From: an uncultured Chloroflexales bacterium
Lineage (GTDB): Bacteria; Chloroflexota; Chloroflexia; Chloroflexales; Chloroflexaceae
NCBI GenBank assembly: GCA_937967405.1
Contig: CALCJV010000022.1
Span: 1-64,000 of the forward strand
Length of the DNA: 64,000 nt
Direction: 5' to 3'
Shown: piece by piece, positions 51,437-61,343 of the stretch
How the letters are laid out: each line of letters starts with the position of its first letter
Position numbering within the stretch: the first letter of the stretch is position 1
Position numbers and translations under genes: made by a program
The notes under the pieces: generated by a model
Told to the model about the DNA's origin: nothing
Database searches by the model: none
What the model saw: only the letters and a program-made list of their open reading frames with translations

Positions 51437-53512
51437 TTATCGGGTGAGTCTATTTGGGTTGGGTACATCTAGTTGAATGATATACAGCGTGAGGACGCTG
51501 ACTTGGGGCGATTGGCCTCGCAGCGTTGTGGGGAGAACGGGCTGTGCGCCCCAGCCCAGCACATACACCGCTTGCGGATCGAGCGTGGCTGGATCAAAAG
51601 GGGTGGGAACTGGTGCAGCAATGCCAAAATTGCGCCCGTTAAACAGCCGTTCGATGAGCACCTGCCGATTGAACAGCCCATCCTTGCTTGCGTCGGTGAA
51701 GGTTCCGTTGGGCGGGAAGGTGAAGCCATTCGCATTGATGGTTACATCCTGCCCCGCCCCTGCCGCAAGATCGCCAAGATAGGTGGCAGAACTACCATAG
51801 ACGAGCACGGCTTCTTGCAGCGCGAGTGGGCCGGTATTTTCGATCCGCCCGCTCACCGTTTCGGCAACCTCCTCAACCGGACGCGGGCGCAGCAAGAGGC
51901 GTTCATCCACTCCGAGAGGATTGCCCCCAAGCGTTACCATCCCCTGTACTCCGGCATAGGCTGTTTGCGCGGCACTGCGTTGCAGCATACTCGCAAGACG
52001 CAGCTCTGGTACGATCATGTGCTCGGCTTGAAACAGACGCAGCGATGACACATCCACCAGCACATCTGTAAAGCGGCTATCGGCCGGAGTCCACAGCAGG
52101 GGCGTATCGCTCGTCGGTGGGCCAAAGTCTGAACGTTGCTCATGGGCCAGCGTTTGTACGGGCATGCTCAGCGTGAAGCTCTCGCGGCGGGGCGAGAAGA
52201 TGGCGATATTGGCCGTGGTGGGGGCGTAGGTCTCGCCCTCGAACATCTGCACAATATTGATCTGGAGCAGCTGGGGGCGCACCCCCCGAATAAACAGGCC
52301 AGCGATATAGGTTCCTCCCACGAAGAGCATGATCGTGGCGGGAATGGTGAACCATGCCCAATCTGCCCGCCGCATGCGCCGCAGCAGCAGGAAGTTGAGC
52401 GGCCCTACGGCGAGAATATAGCCAAGAATATACACCAGCAAGATACCAATTGGCGGCAGGGCTAGTTCGGGCAATTGCAGTGTCGTGCGGATCAGGTTCT
52501 CATTATTCCAGCGCAGCAGCGCAGCGGGCATAAAGCGTGGCAGGATTGCCAGCAGTTCAGCCCACAGGGCAGGTTCACTGCTCCAGCCCCGCAAGGCGGC
52601 CAGATCGAAGGCGGCGAAGGTGACCAAGCCAGAGCCAACCCGCCACGTACTCAGCAACGCGCTTGCATCGAGCGTCCACGCATCTGGCTTCAGCGACACG
52701 GCAAAGGCACTGGTGCTAGCGAGTGGGAGCGGGACGGCTGCTGGCACGAGGTCGGCAAGGGCGGCGAGGGCCCGATTAGCCTGTAGCTCACCCACCTGCA
52801 CCGGCAGCAGTGGCGCAAGCTGCCCCAAGCTCTGCACATCAGCCAGTGCGCCCCCACTCACGATCAACTGCCCGCCCGTGCGAAGCCAGACCGACAACGC
52901 CCGCAGGCGCGGCTCGGTCAGGTGCGCGGCAGGCACATCGTGCAGCACCAGCGCATCAATCCCATCCAGCACGCTCACCCGTTCCGGTAGCTGCTCAGGG
53001 CTGAAATGCAGGACACGCACATCGCTGACACTCGCATTGTTTGAGTCTACCGGCATGCTGGACAGGCTATTCAGCAAGGTGTTGTCGCTGCCAACGACCC
53101 CCATCACAAAGGTATCGCTACTGATTGGTTCAAGCCGTAAGCGGGTGCGGGTGACAATCCGATCTGCTACCAGCAGACGCACCTCTGCCGAGCGCGTAAA
53201 GCTATTCGAATAGCCATACAACTCGATCTGCTTGCGGGCCCCACGCGGCAAGTCGAGCACCTGTTGGTAGGGAGCCGAACTGCCACTGTGCTGCACTTCC
53301 AACACGCCTTGCAGATCAGGCCCATCGTTGCTAATCGTCACCCGCACGGGATACCAGACCCCCACCCGAAAGCTATCATCGAAGCCAGCCTGTGCCATAA
53401 GCGTAACCGGATCGGCGGCAGGCTCGGCCGCGGGCGGTTGTTGGGCATTGGCAACGAGCGGCACAAGCCACAGGCACATTACCAGCACCACCCACCCCCA
53501 GCGGTGGCTCAT
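51437..53512 (-). CDS. exported protein with GATase-like domain and two membrane helices
   Basis: The 691-residue protein has a signal peptide (VLVMCLWLVPLVANAQ, cleaved near residue 24), a beta-rich exported part, a region like the class I glutamine amidotransferase-like fold of GldG and Bat proteins (VLDGIDALVLHDVPAAHL, then LRTGGQLIVSGGA, near residues 183-222), a paired membrane region (about 355-400), and a second extracytoplasmic beta-rich part. No catalytic triad is seen. It may form the non-enzymatic membrane partner of the downstream ABC ATPase. It overlaps the PH-domain gene by 4 bases (ATGA). Confidence 0.78.
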   Translation of the reverse strand: MSHRWGWVVLVMCLWLVPLVANAQQPPAAEPAADPVTLMAQAGFDDSFRVGVWYPVRVTISNDGPDLQGVLEVQHSGSSAPYQQVLDLPRGARKQIELYGYSNSFTRSAEVRLLVADRIVTRTRLRLEPISSDTFVMGVVGSDNTLLNSLSSMPVDSNNASVSDVRVLHFSPEQLPERVSVLDGIDALVLHDVPAAHLTEPRLRALSVWLRTGGQLIVSGGALADVQSLGQLAPLLPVQVGELQANRALAALADLVPAAVPLPLASTSAFAVSLKPDAWTLDASALLSTWRVGSGLVTFAAFDLAALRGWSSEPALWAELLAILPRFMPAALLRWNNENLIRTTLQLPELALPPIGILLVYILGYILAVGPLNFLLLRRMRRADWAWFTIPATIMLFVGGTYIAGLFIRGVRPQLLQINIVQMFEGETYAPTTANIAIFSPRRESFTLSMPVQTLAHEQRSDFGPPTSDTPLLWTPADSRFTDVLVDVSSLRLFQAEHMIVPELRLASMLQRSAAQTAYAGVQGMVTLGGNPLGVDERLLLRPRPVEEVAETVSGRIENTGPLALQEAVLVYGSSATYLGDLAAGAGQDVTINANGFTFPPNGTFTDASKDGLFNRQVLIERLFNGRNFGIAAPVPTPFDPATLDPQAVYVLGWGAQPVLPTTLRGQSPQVSVLTLYIIQLDVPNPNRLTR

Positions 53513-55635
53513 AGCTGGTCACCTCCATTGCTTGGGCGGGTACTCTTCACCGTGCCGGCCGTATCTGTACCACACGCCGCGTCTGAAGTATCCTCGTAGC
53601 GAGGCAAATTGGGCCGACTCGGTGTCGCTGCGGGTGGATCGGTAGGGGGATCGCGTTTGAGCAGGCGGTTCAAGAAATCAGGATCGTTAGGCATCATGTC
53701 CGAACGCACGGTATAGACTGGCGTATCCTGATTGGGGTCATACACCGGCAGATTGACGGGAGTTGTGCTGCGAGGCGGCTCCGGCGCAACGGAATCGCCA
53801 TCGGCAGGCAGAGGGTATAGCTCGGCATAGCGTGGGACTGGGCTAGGGTCGCTATAGCTGGGGACACCGCGTGGGGTGGGCGGTTTGTCTGGCGCAGGCA
53901 CAGGGCGAGCATCCACATCCGGCGGCACTGGCTCACCCTCGATGACCGTCGGTAGCAGGGTGGTGATTGAGGCAGGCGACTCTGCGTCAGATAGCCCTGC
54001 CCCAAGTGTGCCGCCATTCCCGCTGTTGGGCAGGGGTAACTGTTCGCGCAGCTTGCCTAGCTCACGCTGTAGCTCCTGAATCTCGAAGCGTAGCTCCTGC
54101 ATCCGCCCTTGTGCGGTTACCTCATTAGATTCGTGATAAAAGCGTAGCATCTTCAGCGCATCATCTAGTGATCGCGCCTTGTCACCGCGCTTGAACTCGT
54201 CGCGGTAGTTGTTGATCGTGGCGACGACATGGATCGGATCGGGCACGGCAAAGAAGGTGAATTGCCCACTCGCACCAGCCGTTTCCAGAATCACATTCCC
54301 ATAGCCAAGTATCCGGCTAATCAAGGTCGTCTTGCTATTCACATTCTGGATCGCGCCCAAGCTGGCATTGCGGCGATTGCTGGGCCCCCACGGTTTCTGC
54401 TCAATATCGGTGATGTTGGTCGGCGAGAGGATGTACATGTCATTGCGGTAGTCTTCGATCTCATAGGCAATCCACGCCACGAAGAAGACGAGAATGGCCA
54501 CAAACGCAACCCACCACACAAAGCCGGGGAGCAAGCTCAACTGCGTCACCAGAAACAGCCCCAGCAAGGCCACAAAAAAGAATCCAAACGGACGCAGCAG
54601 GGCATAGATCATAAACAGCCAGTGTCGCCGCCACGTGATCGTCCCCGTTTCCTCATTGATTTCTGGGTTCTCCGCGATCAGGCGGCGCAGCAGCGGCGGA
54701 GACGTTTGAGCGTGGACTTCTTTCGGGGGCGGCGGGTGGGGCACTTTCTTCTTGTACACCTTCTCATCTATCATCTCGCGGAACTCACGCTCACTCGTTT
54801 CGCCGCGTTTGGCATTGACCTGCTCCATAATCTGCTTCTGCATCTCCTGCGCGTATTCCGCAGTTGGGAACATCAGCGGCCCGCGCCGCGATTGGCTCGC
54901 GGATTGGATGCGGATCGTGCCGTAACCGAGCCAGTGGGCCAAATAGGTATCGGATTTGACCGACACATCTTGGATGCTCTCAATCGCAATCTCATCCGTC
55001 GAGTATCGCCCCATAATCGTGCGATCCGAGAGGATCACGCGGCGGTTGGTCAAGATCAAGTGATCGTTCTCGCACTCGACATAGATCAGGTAGATGATCG
55101 GGATCATCAACGCGGCAGTCGCCAGCAAGAAGAAGTTGGGCAGATCGAGAAAGGTTTGCAGGGAGGGTTGCGTCGTTGAGTCGAAGTAGACGACCCGCCC
55201 ACCAAGAAAAAAGCGATAGGCAATTATCCCCACCACAATCAACGCCAGCGTCAACAGGAAGGCCCGCAACGGTGCAGCAGTTTTGTTGGTGCCGGGCTTG
55301 GATTGCTTGTGGGTCGGAAAGATGAACGCCGCCAAAATCAGCATTGCCACGACTGCCACCAAAATCGCATTGACTAGCCCAAACTCGGTGGCGGGGATGC
55401 CTGTAGTGACAAAAAACTGCAAGCCCAGCCCGCGTAGGATCGCTATCGTTGTAGCAACAATCAAGATCACGCCGGGAATCAGCATATGCGAGAGAAACGA
55501 AATCCAATGATCAGAGGTGATCTTGATGATCTCTTCCCCGTCCATCCAGACGATATGATCAAGGTGGGTGCCGGGCACATCCAGCTGGGCCCGGATCACG
55601 GGGGCATTTTGGTTGGGAGTGGCTTTAGCTGGCAT
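53509..55635 (-). CDS. membrane protein with two bacterial PH (bPH2/DUF304) domains
   Basis: The 708-residue protein has two repeats of membrane segments followed by a bPH2 domain: the first with LILTNRRVILSDRTIMGRYS and IESIQDVSVKS (about 205-240), the second with MYILSPTNITDIEQKPWG and LGAIQNVNSK (about 410-450). After that come a coiled coil (ELRFEIQELQRELGKLREQL near 530) and a Pro-rich, disordered tail of 150 residues. The function of bPH2 proteins is unknown, though they sit in stress and lipid-linked contexts. An AGGAG site supports the start. It lies 17 bases behind cmk and overlaps the GATase-like gene. Confidence 0.85.
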   Translation of the reverse strand: MPAKATPNQNAPVIRAQLDVPGTHLDHIVWMDGEEIIKITSDHWISFLSHMLIPGVILIVATTIAILRGLGLQFFVTTGIPATEFGLVNAILVAVVAMLILAAFIFPTHKQSKPGTNKTAAPLRAFLLTLALIVVGIIAYRFFLGGRVVYFDSTTQPSLQTFLDLPNFFLLATAALMIPIIYLIYVECENDHLILTNRRVILSDRTIMGRYSTDEIAIESIQDVSVKSDTYLAHWLGYGTIRIQSASQSRRGPLMFPTAEYAQEMQKQIMEQVNAKRGETSEREFREMIDEKVYKKKVPHPPPPKEVHAQTSPPLLRRLIAENPEINEETGTITWRRHWLFMIYALLRPFGFFFVALLGLFLVTQLSLLPGFVWWVAFVAILVFFVAWIAYEIEDYRNDMYILSPTNITDIEQKPWGPSNRRNASLGAIQNVNSKTTLISRILGYGNVILETAGASGQFTFFAVPDPIHVVATINNYRDEFKRGDKARSLDDALKMLRFYHESNEVTAQGRMQELRFEIQELQRELGKLREQLPLPNSGNGGTLGAGLSDAESPASITTLLPTVIEGEPVPPDVDARPVPAPDKPPTPRGVPSYSDPSPVPRYAELYPLPADGDSVAPEPPRSTTPVNLPVYDPNQDTPVYTVRSDMMPNDPDFLNRLLKRDPPTDPPAATPSRPNLPRYEDTSDAACGTDTAGTVKSTRPSNGGDQL

Positions 55636-55652
55636 TGCAGTCGCTCCTGTCG

Positions 55653-56375
55653 TTACTCAAGTGGATCGGGGTGGGCAGCGATGCCCATTGTCGGACAGGC
55701 GGCGGCGGTAGCGTGCTGCCGCCAGAGAGCCAGCACGTACTCCACCTCTTCTTCCGGCGAGAGGTGATCCGTATTGATCACAATCGCATCGCTGGCGGGT
55801 TGGAGCACGTGGGCATCAAGCTGATCGCGGCGGGCAAGCTCCACCACTACACGCTCAAGGGCATCACCATGATGGTGAATGTATTGTGCGTGGCGGCGGC
55901 GGGCCCGCTCGTGCAACGAAGCCGAGAGATAGATTTTGAGCGGCGCATCTGGCATAACCACCGTGCCAATATCCCGCCCCACCATCACCACCTGCCCGCG
56001 TGTGCCAATCGCCCGTTGCTGGCGCACCAGTTCGCTCCGCACAGCAGGCTGGAGGGCCACGAAGGAAACGTGCTGATCAATCACCGGCTGGCGTAGCTCT
56101 AGCGTAATGTCTTGCCCATTGGCCCGCACGGTATATTGGCGGCCATCGGCAATCGTGGGGCGCAACACCTCGATCTGGGTGCGCTGGGCCAATGTGGCAA
56201 GCGCGGCCGCATCGTGCAGATCAAGCTGTTGTTGCAAGGCCACCACCGTAAGGGCGCGGTACATCACGCCCGTATCAAAGTAGATGTAGCCAAGCTGCCG
56301 CGCCAGCAATGCGCCCAACGTACTCTTGCCAGAACCAGCGGGGCCATCTATTGCGATCACTGCCGGAGGCTGCAT
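55653..56375 (-). CDS. cmk: cytidylate kinase
   Basis: The 240-residue protein has the P-loop AIDGPAGSGKST (residues 7-18), YFDTGVMYRALT, the GRDIGTVVMPDAPLKIYL motif and the RRHAQY helix of (d)CMP kinases. It makes CDP and dCDP from CMP and dCMP. AAGGA at 6 bases sets the start, and an extended -10 TGCTACAAT lies 69 bases upstream. It is first in a line with the PH, GATase-like and ABC genes, which may be only spatial. Confidence 0.95.
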   Translation of the reverse strand: MQPPAVIAIDGPAGSGKSTLGALLARQLGYIYFDTGVMYRALTVVALQQQLDLHDAAALATLAQRTQIEVLRPTIADGRQYTVRANGQDITLELRQPVIDQHVSFVALQPAVRSELVRQQRAIGTRGQVVMVGRDIGTVVMPDAPLKIYLSASLHERARRRHAQYIHHHGDALERVVVELARRDQLDAHVLQPASDAIVINTDHLSPEEEVEYVLALWRQHATAAACPTMGIAAHPDPLE

Positions 56376-56443
56376 GGATTTTCCTTGCTAGGCTATCGCT
56401 CCGCATACCCACTCAGGATGTTCAGCTCGTCACTATCGCTGGT

Positions 56444-56452
56444 ATTGTAGCA
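56444..56452 (-). promoter_or_regulatory. extended -10 promoter element (TGCTACAAT) for cmk
   Basis: The flanking 15-mer GGTATTGTAGCATAG (plus strand) is identical to that upstream of rimO. Confidence 0.5.
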
Positions 56453-56516
56453 TAGCGATGCTCTACACGGCAACTAACGCAGGGTGCGTGCGCCGCTGTG
56501 CCCAGCCCATTTGCCC

Positions 56517-58022
56517 CTACTCAGGCAATTGGGCTAGGGCCCGCTGCAAGCGTTGCAGCACCCGCTCGCGCCCGATTGCCGCCAGCGTCTCAAATAGGGG
56601 CGGCGCAACACTGCTCCCAGTTGCCGCCACCCGCAGCGTACCAAAGAGTTGGCCCGGCTTCAGCCCTAGCTCCTCGGCCAGTGGGCGCAGGGTCGCTTCG
56701 AGCGTGGGCGTGTCCCACGCCTCGACATGGGTGAGGTGTTCGAGCGCGGAAGCAAGGGCCGTGCGCGTGCTGGCCGCATCCATCTTCTTTTGAATCAGCA
56801 GCTCAGCGGGCGGCGGGTCAATCTCCTGCAAGAAGCATGCTAGCAATGCGGGAGCTTCGCCCAGCTCCTTCAGCCGCTCGTGGATCAATGGCACAAGCTG
56901 GCGCACATACGCCTGCTGCGCGGCGGTAGGCGGCGTGTCAATCAAGCCCGCCGCACTCAGGAAGGGCAACAGGCGGTGGGTCAGATCATCAGGATCAAGC
57001 GCACGGATGTAAATGCCATTCATATCAAGCAGCTTATCTGGGTTCCAGCGGGCCGGCGAAGCCTGTACCCGCTCCAACGTGAAGCGTTCGATCAACTCCG
57101 CTCGACTCATAATCTCGGTGTGGTCATCATAGCTCCAGCCTTGGAGCGCGAGGTAGTTCGTCAAGGCTTCGGGCAGGTAGCCGCGCTCCCAGAAGCGATT
57201 CGCACCAACGTCATCTTTGCGCTTGGAGAGCTTGCCGCGCCCATCTTGGCGCAGGATGTTGGGCACATGCGCGAACTGGGGGATGTCCCAACCGAAAGCT
57301 TTGTACAATAACACATGGTAGGGCGTACTGGGAACCCACTCTTCACCACGAATCACATGGGTGATACCCATCAGGTGATCGTCAACCAAATGGGCGAAGT
57401 GGTACACCGGCATGCCCGTAGATTTGATCAGTACAATATCGTAGAGTTGGTTGTTCTCGATGCTAATCTCATCGCCGCCGCGAATCAAGTCGCTAAACTC
57501 CGTCGTCCCCGTCAGGGGTACTTTCAGGCGCACGGTGTAGGGCTTGCCACTCGCTTCAGCTGCCGCAACTTGGGCAGCATCCCAATCGCGCTCGGCTCCA
57601 CGATAACGAAAGCTCTTGAGGCCGCGAGCAAGGGCGGCCGCTTTCTGCTGTTCTAGCTCCTCTGCGGTGACAAACGATTTGTACGCCAACCCACGCTCTA
57701 GCAGCGCATCGGCATAGCCTCGGTAGATGCCAAGTGCGTGGCGTTGCGATTGCACATAGGGCGCGTGTGGCCCGCCAATATCGGGGCCCTCATCCCAATC
57801 CAAGCCCATCCAGCGCAGGGCCGCCAGAATCTGGGCTTCGGCTCCTTCAACATAGCGGGTTTCGTCGGTATCCTCAATGCGAAGCAGGAACTGCCCCCCG
57901 TGATGCCGCGCAAAGAGCCAGTTGAACAGGGCGGTGCGAACCCCGCCAATATGCAACGAACCTGTCGGACTAGGCGCAAAGCGCACCCGTACAGGCGATG
58001 GTTCGGTTGTCACGCTTGTCAT
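56517..58022 (-). CDS. gltX: glutamyl-tRNA synthetase
   Basis: The 501-residue class I synthetase has FAPSPTGSLHIGGVRTALFNWLFAR (HIGH variant HIGG), the LLRIEDTDETRY block near residue 50, the QRH-type YVQSQRHALG region, and KLSKRKDD near residue 245, then the anticodon-binding helical part. It charges tRNA-Glu, and probably tRNA-Gln if no glnS exists. ATG at 58022 is chosen over GTG at 58037, which lacks a ribosome site. A TATAAT box at 58065-58070 in the end of hisF is a possible promoter. Confidence 0.95.
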   Translation of the reverse strand: MTSVTTEPSPVRVRFAPSPTGSLHIGGVRTALFNWLFARHHGGQFLLRIEDTDETRYVEGAEAQILAALRWMGLDWDEGPDIGGPHAPYVQSQRHALGIYRGYADALLERGLAYKSFVTAEELEQQKAAALARGLKSFRYRGAERDWDAAQVAAAEASGKPYTVRLKVPLTGTTEFSDLIRGGDEISIENNQLYDIVLIKSTGMPVYHFAHLVDDHLMGITHVIRGEEWVPSTPYHVLLYKAFGWDIPQFAHVPNILRQDGRGKLSKRKDDVGANRFWERGYLPEALTNYLALQGWSYDDHTEIMSRAELIERFTLERVQASPARWNPDKLLDMNGIYIRALDPDDLTHRLLPFLSAAGLIDTPPTAAQQAYVRQLVPLIHERLKELGEAPALLACFLQEIDPPPAELLIQKKMDAASTRTALASALEHLTHVEAWDTPTLEATLRPLAEELGLKPGQLFGTLRVAATGSSVAPPLFETLAAIGRERVLQRLQRALAQLPE

Positions 58023-58064
58023 GGCTGTTTTTTTCACTCCACATTCAAACTGCTCCCGCGCTGT

Positions 58065-58070
58065 ATTATA
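58065..58070 (-). promoter_or_regulatory. candidate -10 box for gltX
   Basis: TATAAT on the minus strand lies about 43 bases before the gltX start and overlaps the hisF stop region. No -35 is apparent. Confidence 0.35.
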
Positions 58071-58896
58071 GCGGGGATTGAGCCACCCCTCGCAGGAGAT
58101 CGGGCGGGACGGGCTGGCGCACGGGCACGCCGCGCTCGCGTAGGTAATCCTTCACTGCGCCAATCGTATACGCCCCAAAGTGGAAGATCGAGGCGGCAAG
58201 CACCGCATCGGCGTTGCCCTCAACTAAGCCGCGATACATATCTTCAGGCGACCCAGCCCCCCCCGATGCGATCACAGGCACACGCACCGCCGCACTGATC
58301 GCCCGCAGCAACTCCAGATCGTAGCCAGTGCGCTGCCCATCGGCATCCATACTGTTAATCACAATCTCGCCCGCACCGAGTTCCACGCCGCGCCGTGCCC
58401 ACGCCACCGCATCCAGTCCGGTATGGCGGGGCTGCCCGCCGGTGTGCGTGTAGACCAGCCACGTTGCGCCCGTTTCGGCCGCAGTAGCAGGATCGCTGCG
58501 GCGGGCATCTATCGAGAGGACGATGCACTGGCTGCCGAAGCGCACCGCGCCCGCTTCGATCAGGTCCGGATTGATCACTGCCGCCGTGTTGATCGAAACC
58601 TTATCCGCCCCTGCTCGCAGCATCCGGTACATATCGGCGGTGGTGCGAATCCCGCCCCCCACCGTGAGCGGGATAAACACCTCCCGCGCCGTGCGCTCAA
58701 CCACCTCCACCATAATTGCCCGCTCATCGCTACTGGCGGTAATATCGTAAAAGACCAATTCATCTGCGCCAGCTTCATTGTATGCCGCTGCCAGCGCAAC
58801 GGGATCGCCCGCATCGCGGTGGTTCACAAACGACACGCCTTTGACGACCCGCCCCGCTTTGACATCAAGACACGGGATAATTCGTCGCGTTAACAT
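58066..58896 (-). CDS. hisF: imidazole glycerol phosphate synthase subunit HisF
   Basis: The 276-residue TIM barrel has the catalytic D11 in IPCLDVK and D130 in LSIDAR, the VGGGIR phosphate loop near residue 80, and [11 protein letters not shown] near 225. It is slightly longer than the usual 250-258 residues. HisF cyclises the glutamine-derived ammonia product into imidazole glycerol phosphate in histidine synthesis; its partner HisH is not nearby. A GAGGAG site sets the start. The gene precedes gltX by 43 bases. Confidence 0.95.
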   Translation of the reverse strand: MLTRRIIPCLDVKAGRVVKGVSFVNHRDAGDPVALAAAYNEAGADELVFYDITASSDERAIMVEVVERTAREVFIPLTVGGGIRTTADMYRMLRAGADKVSINTAAVINPDLIEAGAVRFGSQCIVLSIDARRSDPATAAETGATWLVYTHTGGQPRHTGLDAVAWARRGVELGAGEIVINSMDADGQRTGYDLELLRAISAAVRVPVIASGGAGSPEDMYRGLVEGNADAVLAASIFHFGAYTIGAVKDYLRERGVPVRQPVPPDLLRGVAQSPL

Positions 58897-58914
58897 GCTC
58901 CACTCCTCTCTCAG

Positions 58915-58986
58915 AACAGGTGCAAGATGTCAGGACAGGCTTAGGGCAATTGGGCTGACACCGCGCACCTGATACCCGATACCTGT
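58915..58986. repeat. repeat-family element overlapping the 3' end of the HAD gene
   Basis: ACAGGT and TGTCAG (58916-58921, 58928-58933) face CTGACA and ACCTGT (58955-58960, 58981-58986), giving nested inverted repeats. It shares GGTATCAGGT with the spacer at 35574-35583 (minus strand here, 58967-58976). It lies between hisF and the HAD gene and supplies the last 14 or so codons of the latter. Confidence 0.6.
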
Positions 58987-59624
58987 GTTAATTGGGTTAA
59001 TTCGCTGATGATCGCGTGCGGCGCGGGCCCATCCGGCGGCAGTGGCGTAGCCTGCCGATTCAGCCACACGAAATCTATGCCTGCGGCGGAGGCTCCACGC
59101 AGATCAAACTCCAGTGAGTCTCCGACATACACCGCCTGCTGCGGCGATACCCCAAGCTGCTGCAAGGCTAGCCCAAAGATTCGCGGATCGGGCTTGGCCA
59201 CACCCACCTCGCTGGAGATGATACAGCACTGCATCCACTGTTCCAGCCCAAAGCAGGCGATCTTGGGGCGTTGGCTGTGGGCTGGCCCGTTGGTAATCAA
59301 GCCCAAGCGGTAGCACCGGTGCAGCCGCTCGAGCAACTCGGCTGCACCAGCGAACAGCTCCAACTGATCGTACCAATTGACCCGATAGCGAGCAACGGCT
59401 TGGGCCCGCACGGTAGCATCAGCGACCCCGCACGCCGCAAGGTACGCATCGAAATCCGCTGCATAGATGTGCCGCGCAATTGCGTGTTGGGCTATCTGAC
59501 CCAGATCGAGAGCGGGGTAGGCGGCTTGCACCGCTGCTAGCGACCACATTAGCCGCGCCCGCCAGTAGGCGGTGTAGTCGTAGAGCGTATTATCAAGATC
59601 GAACAAGATCGCCGTGTAAGGCAT
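58941..59624 (-). CDS. HAD-superfamily hydrolase
   Basis: The 227-residue protein has motif I FDLDNTLYD (D9 and D11), motif II LITNG near residue 112, the lysine of motif III in VGVAKPDPRIF near 142, and motif IV in YVGDSLEFDLRGA near 165, with a C1 cap between I and II. It is a phosphatase of the YjjG/pyrimidine-nucleotidase class, substrate unknown. The C-terminal tail TQVSGIRCAVSAQLP is encoded by repeat-family DNA, so the original C-terminus was probably shorter. Confidence 0.9.
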   Translation of the reverse strand: MPYTAILFDLDNTLYDYTAYWRARLMWSLAAVQAAYPALDLGQIAQHAIARHIYAADFDAYLAACGVADATVRAQAVARYRVNWYDQLELFAGAAELLERLHRCYRLGLITNGPAHSQRPKIACFGLEQWMQCCIISSEVGVAKPDPRIFGLALQQLGVSPQQAVYVGDSLEFDLRGASAAGIDFVWLNRQATPLPPDGPAPHAIISELTQLTQVSGIRCAVSAQLP

Positions 59625-59640
59625 GGGCGCAATCCTCTGT

Positions 59641-61176
59641 TCAGGCGCAGTGACGGATCACCAATATCGTCTGGTCATCATCTTGGTCTTGTCCAACAGT
59701 AAATTGCTCAATTGCAGAGAGGAGTGCGGCCGCGATGTCAGGCGCAGTGTGGAATTGCTGACACATCTGCGTACAGAGTTCGAGCAGCCGCTCAAAGCCG
59801 AAAATATCACCATTTGGCGCACGCGCTTCACTCATGCCGTCTGTGGCGAGGATCAGCGTGTCGCCCACTTCAAATGGGATCTCCTCCGTTTGGTAGGGCA
59901 TGCCCACCACCGGTACACCGATAGCGGGGCCCGTTGCATCAAGCAGCTGTGCGACGGCGTGATGCGGGCAATAGATCACGGGTGCGTGCCCAGCATTCAC
60001 GTAGCAGATCTGCTGGGCAGTCCGATCAAACTGGCCCACTACAACGGTAGCGAAAGTATTCAGCTTGCGGAAATCGTCGCGCATATCCCGCATCGTGCGC
60101 TGAATAATCGTCAGTGGGGTGACATCCGGCGCGAACACGGCTTTGCTGCGAAGTGAGGTGCGGATCATCGTCATCAGCATCGCGGCCGCGAAGCCCTTGC
60201 CCGCCACATCCCCAATCGTAAACAGGAGACCACCTGAGTCGGGGGTATAGAAATCATAGAAATCACCGCTGACCTGAAACACAGGGCGGTTCTCGGCGTG
60301 TATATCTAGCTCGGCATGCTGCGGTGGGTGCTGCGGCAACAGCAGGCGTTGGGCTTGGCGAGCCAGCTCCATCTCCGTTTTCAGGCGCGTCTGCGCGATA
60401 GTTTGTTGATAGAGCAGCATGGTTTCGGCGTGCGTGCCGGCTTGCTCAGTGATGCCGCGAATGAGTTTGATCTCTGGTGAATTGAAATTGGGTTCGTGCT
60501 TCAGTGCGCCAATCGCTACGCCCGTGTGCTCAAGAATGGTGATCAACTCAACGAGCATCCCTTGCACACCCGTCGGCAGAGCCAGCAAAGGTGAGGTTGG
60601 TGCAAGGCGCAGCGTGGTCAAGCCAGCCTGCTGCATATGGCCCAGCAGATTGCTCAGGTCGGCATCCGGCAGGAGCGGCTCCGGATCCCATGCTATCTGC
60701 ACCGTATTGCCCGCGATCAAAGCCGCAAAGCTGCTGCGAATATGGGTGAGTTCGCGGGTTTGGCGGGCAACCGTCTGCATCAGTTGGTGCATATCAAAAT
60801 GCCGCCGCGTCGAGCGGGTCAGTTCATAGAGGGCAAGCAGCTGATCTTGGGTCTCGACAAGTTCGGCCGTCATCGCTTCCAATTCGCCTTCTTGGTGCAG
60901 CAGGCGCGCGATGGTCATCGCATCGGCGGTGAGACGCACCGTCGAAACTTCGGGCGCGTCGTGCAGACGCAGTTCGCCGGAGACGGTGCCGTGATATTGG
61001 ATCGGTGCGGAGCGGTAGATCGTGCTGAGTTCGACGTGCGGGGGATGCTGCCAGACCAAATCATGGTGTTGCCAAACACTTACGGCACTAGCACTTGCGG
61101 CAAGCCACGCATCAGCGAGGGCAGTGACCTGATCCTGACAGAGAGCCAATGCCGTTTTCAGCTGTTCGAGATCCAT
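59641..61176 (-). CDS. RsbU/SpoIIE-type PP2C phosphatase
   Basis: The 511-residue protein has a cytoplasmic N-terminal part of about 90 residues, a GAF-like sensor region (about 130-290, HFDMHQLMQTVARQTREL), and a SpoIIE PP2C domain from about 300 with the metal-binding aspartates in QVSGDFYDF, FTIGDVAGKG and ATDGMSEAR. It would dephosphorylate an anti-anti-sigma factor in a partner-switching stress pathway, though no STAS or anti-sigma gene is adjacent. GGGGAGG gives a clear start at 61176; a longer reading exists to 61272. Confidence 0.92.
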   Translation of the reverse strand: MDLEQLKTALALCQDQVTALADAWLAASASAVSVWQHHDLVWQHPPHVELSTIYRSAPIQYHGTVSGELRLHDAPEVSTVRLTADAMTIARLLHQEGELEAMTAELVETQDQLLALYELTRSTRRHFDMHQLMQTVARQTRELTHIRSSFAALIAGNTVQIAWDPEPLLPDADLSNLLGHMQQAGLTTLRLAPTSPLLALPTGVQGMLVELITILEHTGVAIGALKHEPNFNSPEIKLIRGITEQAGTHAETMLLYQQTIAQTRLKTEMELARQAQRLLLPQHPPQHAELDIHAENRPVFQVSGDFYDFYTPDSGGLLFTIGDVAGKGFAAAMLMTMIRTSLRSKAVFAPDVTPLTIIQRTMRDMRDDFRKLNTFATVVVGQFDRTAQQICYVNAGHAPVIYCPHHAVAQLLDATGPAIGVPVVGMPYQTEEIPFEVGDTLILATDGMSEARAPNGDIFGFERLLELCTQMCQQFHTAPDIAAALLSAIEQFTVGQDQDDDQTILVIRHCA

Positions 61177-61343
61177 GCACCTCCCCTTTCGTATACGTTG
61201 TATAGTGTACCATGCAGTGTATATCCTGACTACCGCCGAATGGTACGGATTCCGATCTTGCTTGGCGCACACCTGCTACAGTTTAGCCCGTTAGGTAGAT
61301 ATACTGCACAAACTAATCCTATTTACAATAAACGAGGTCTACC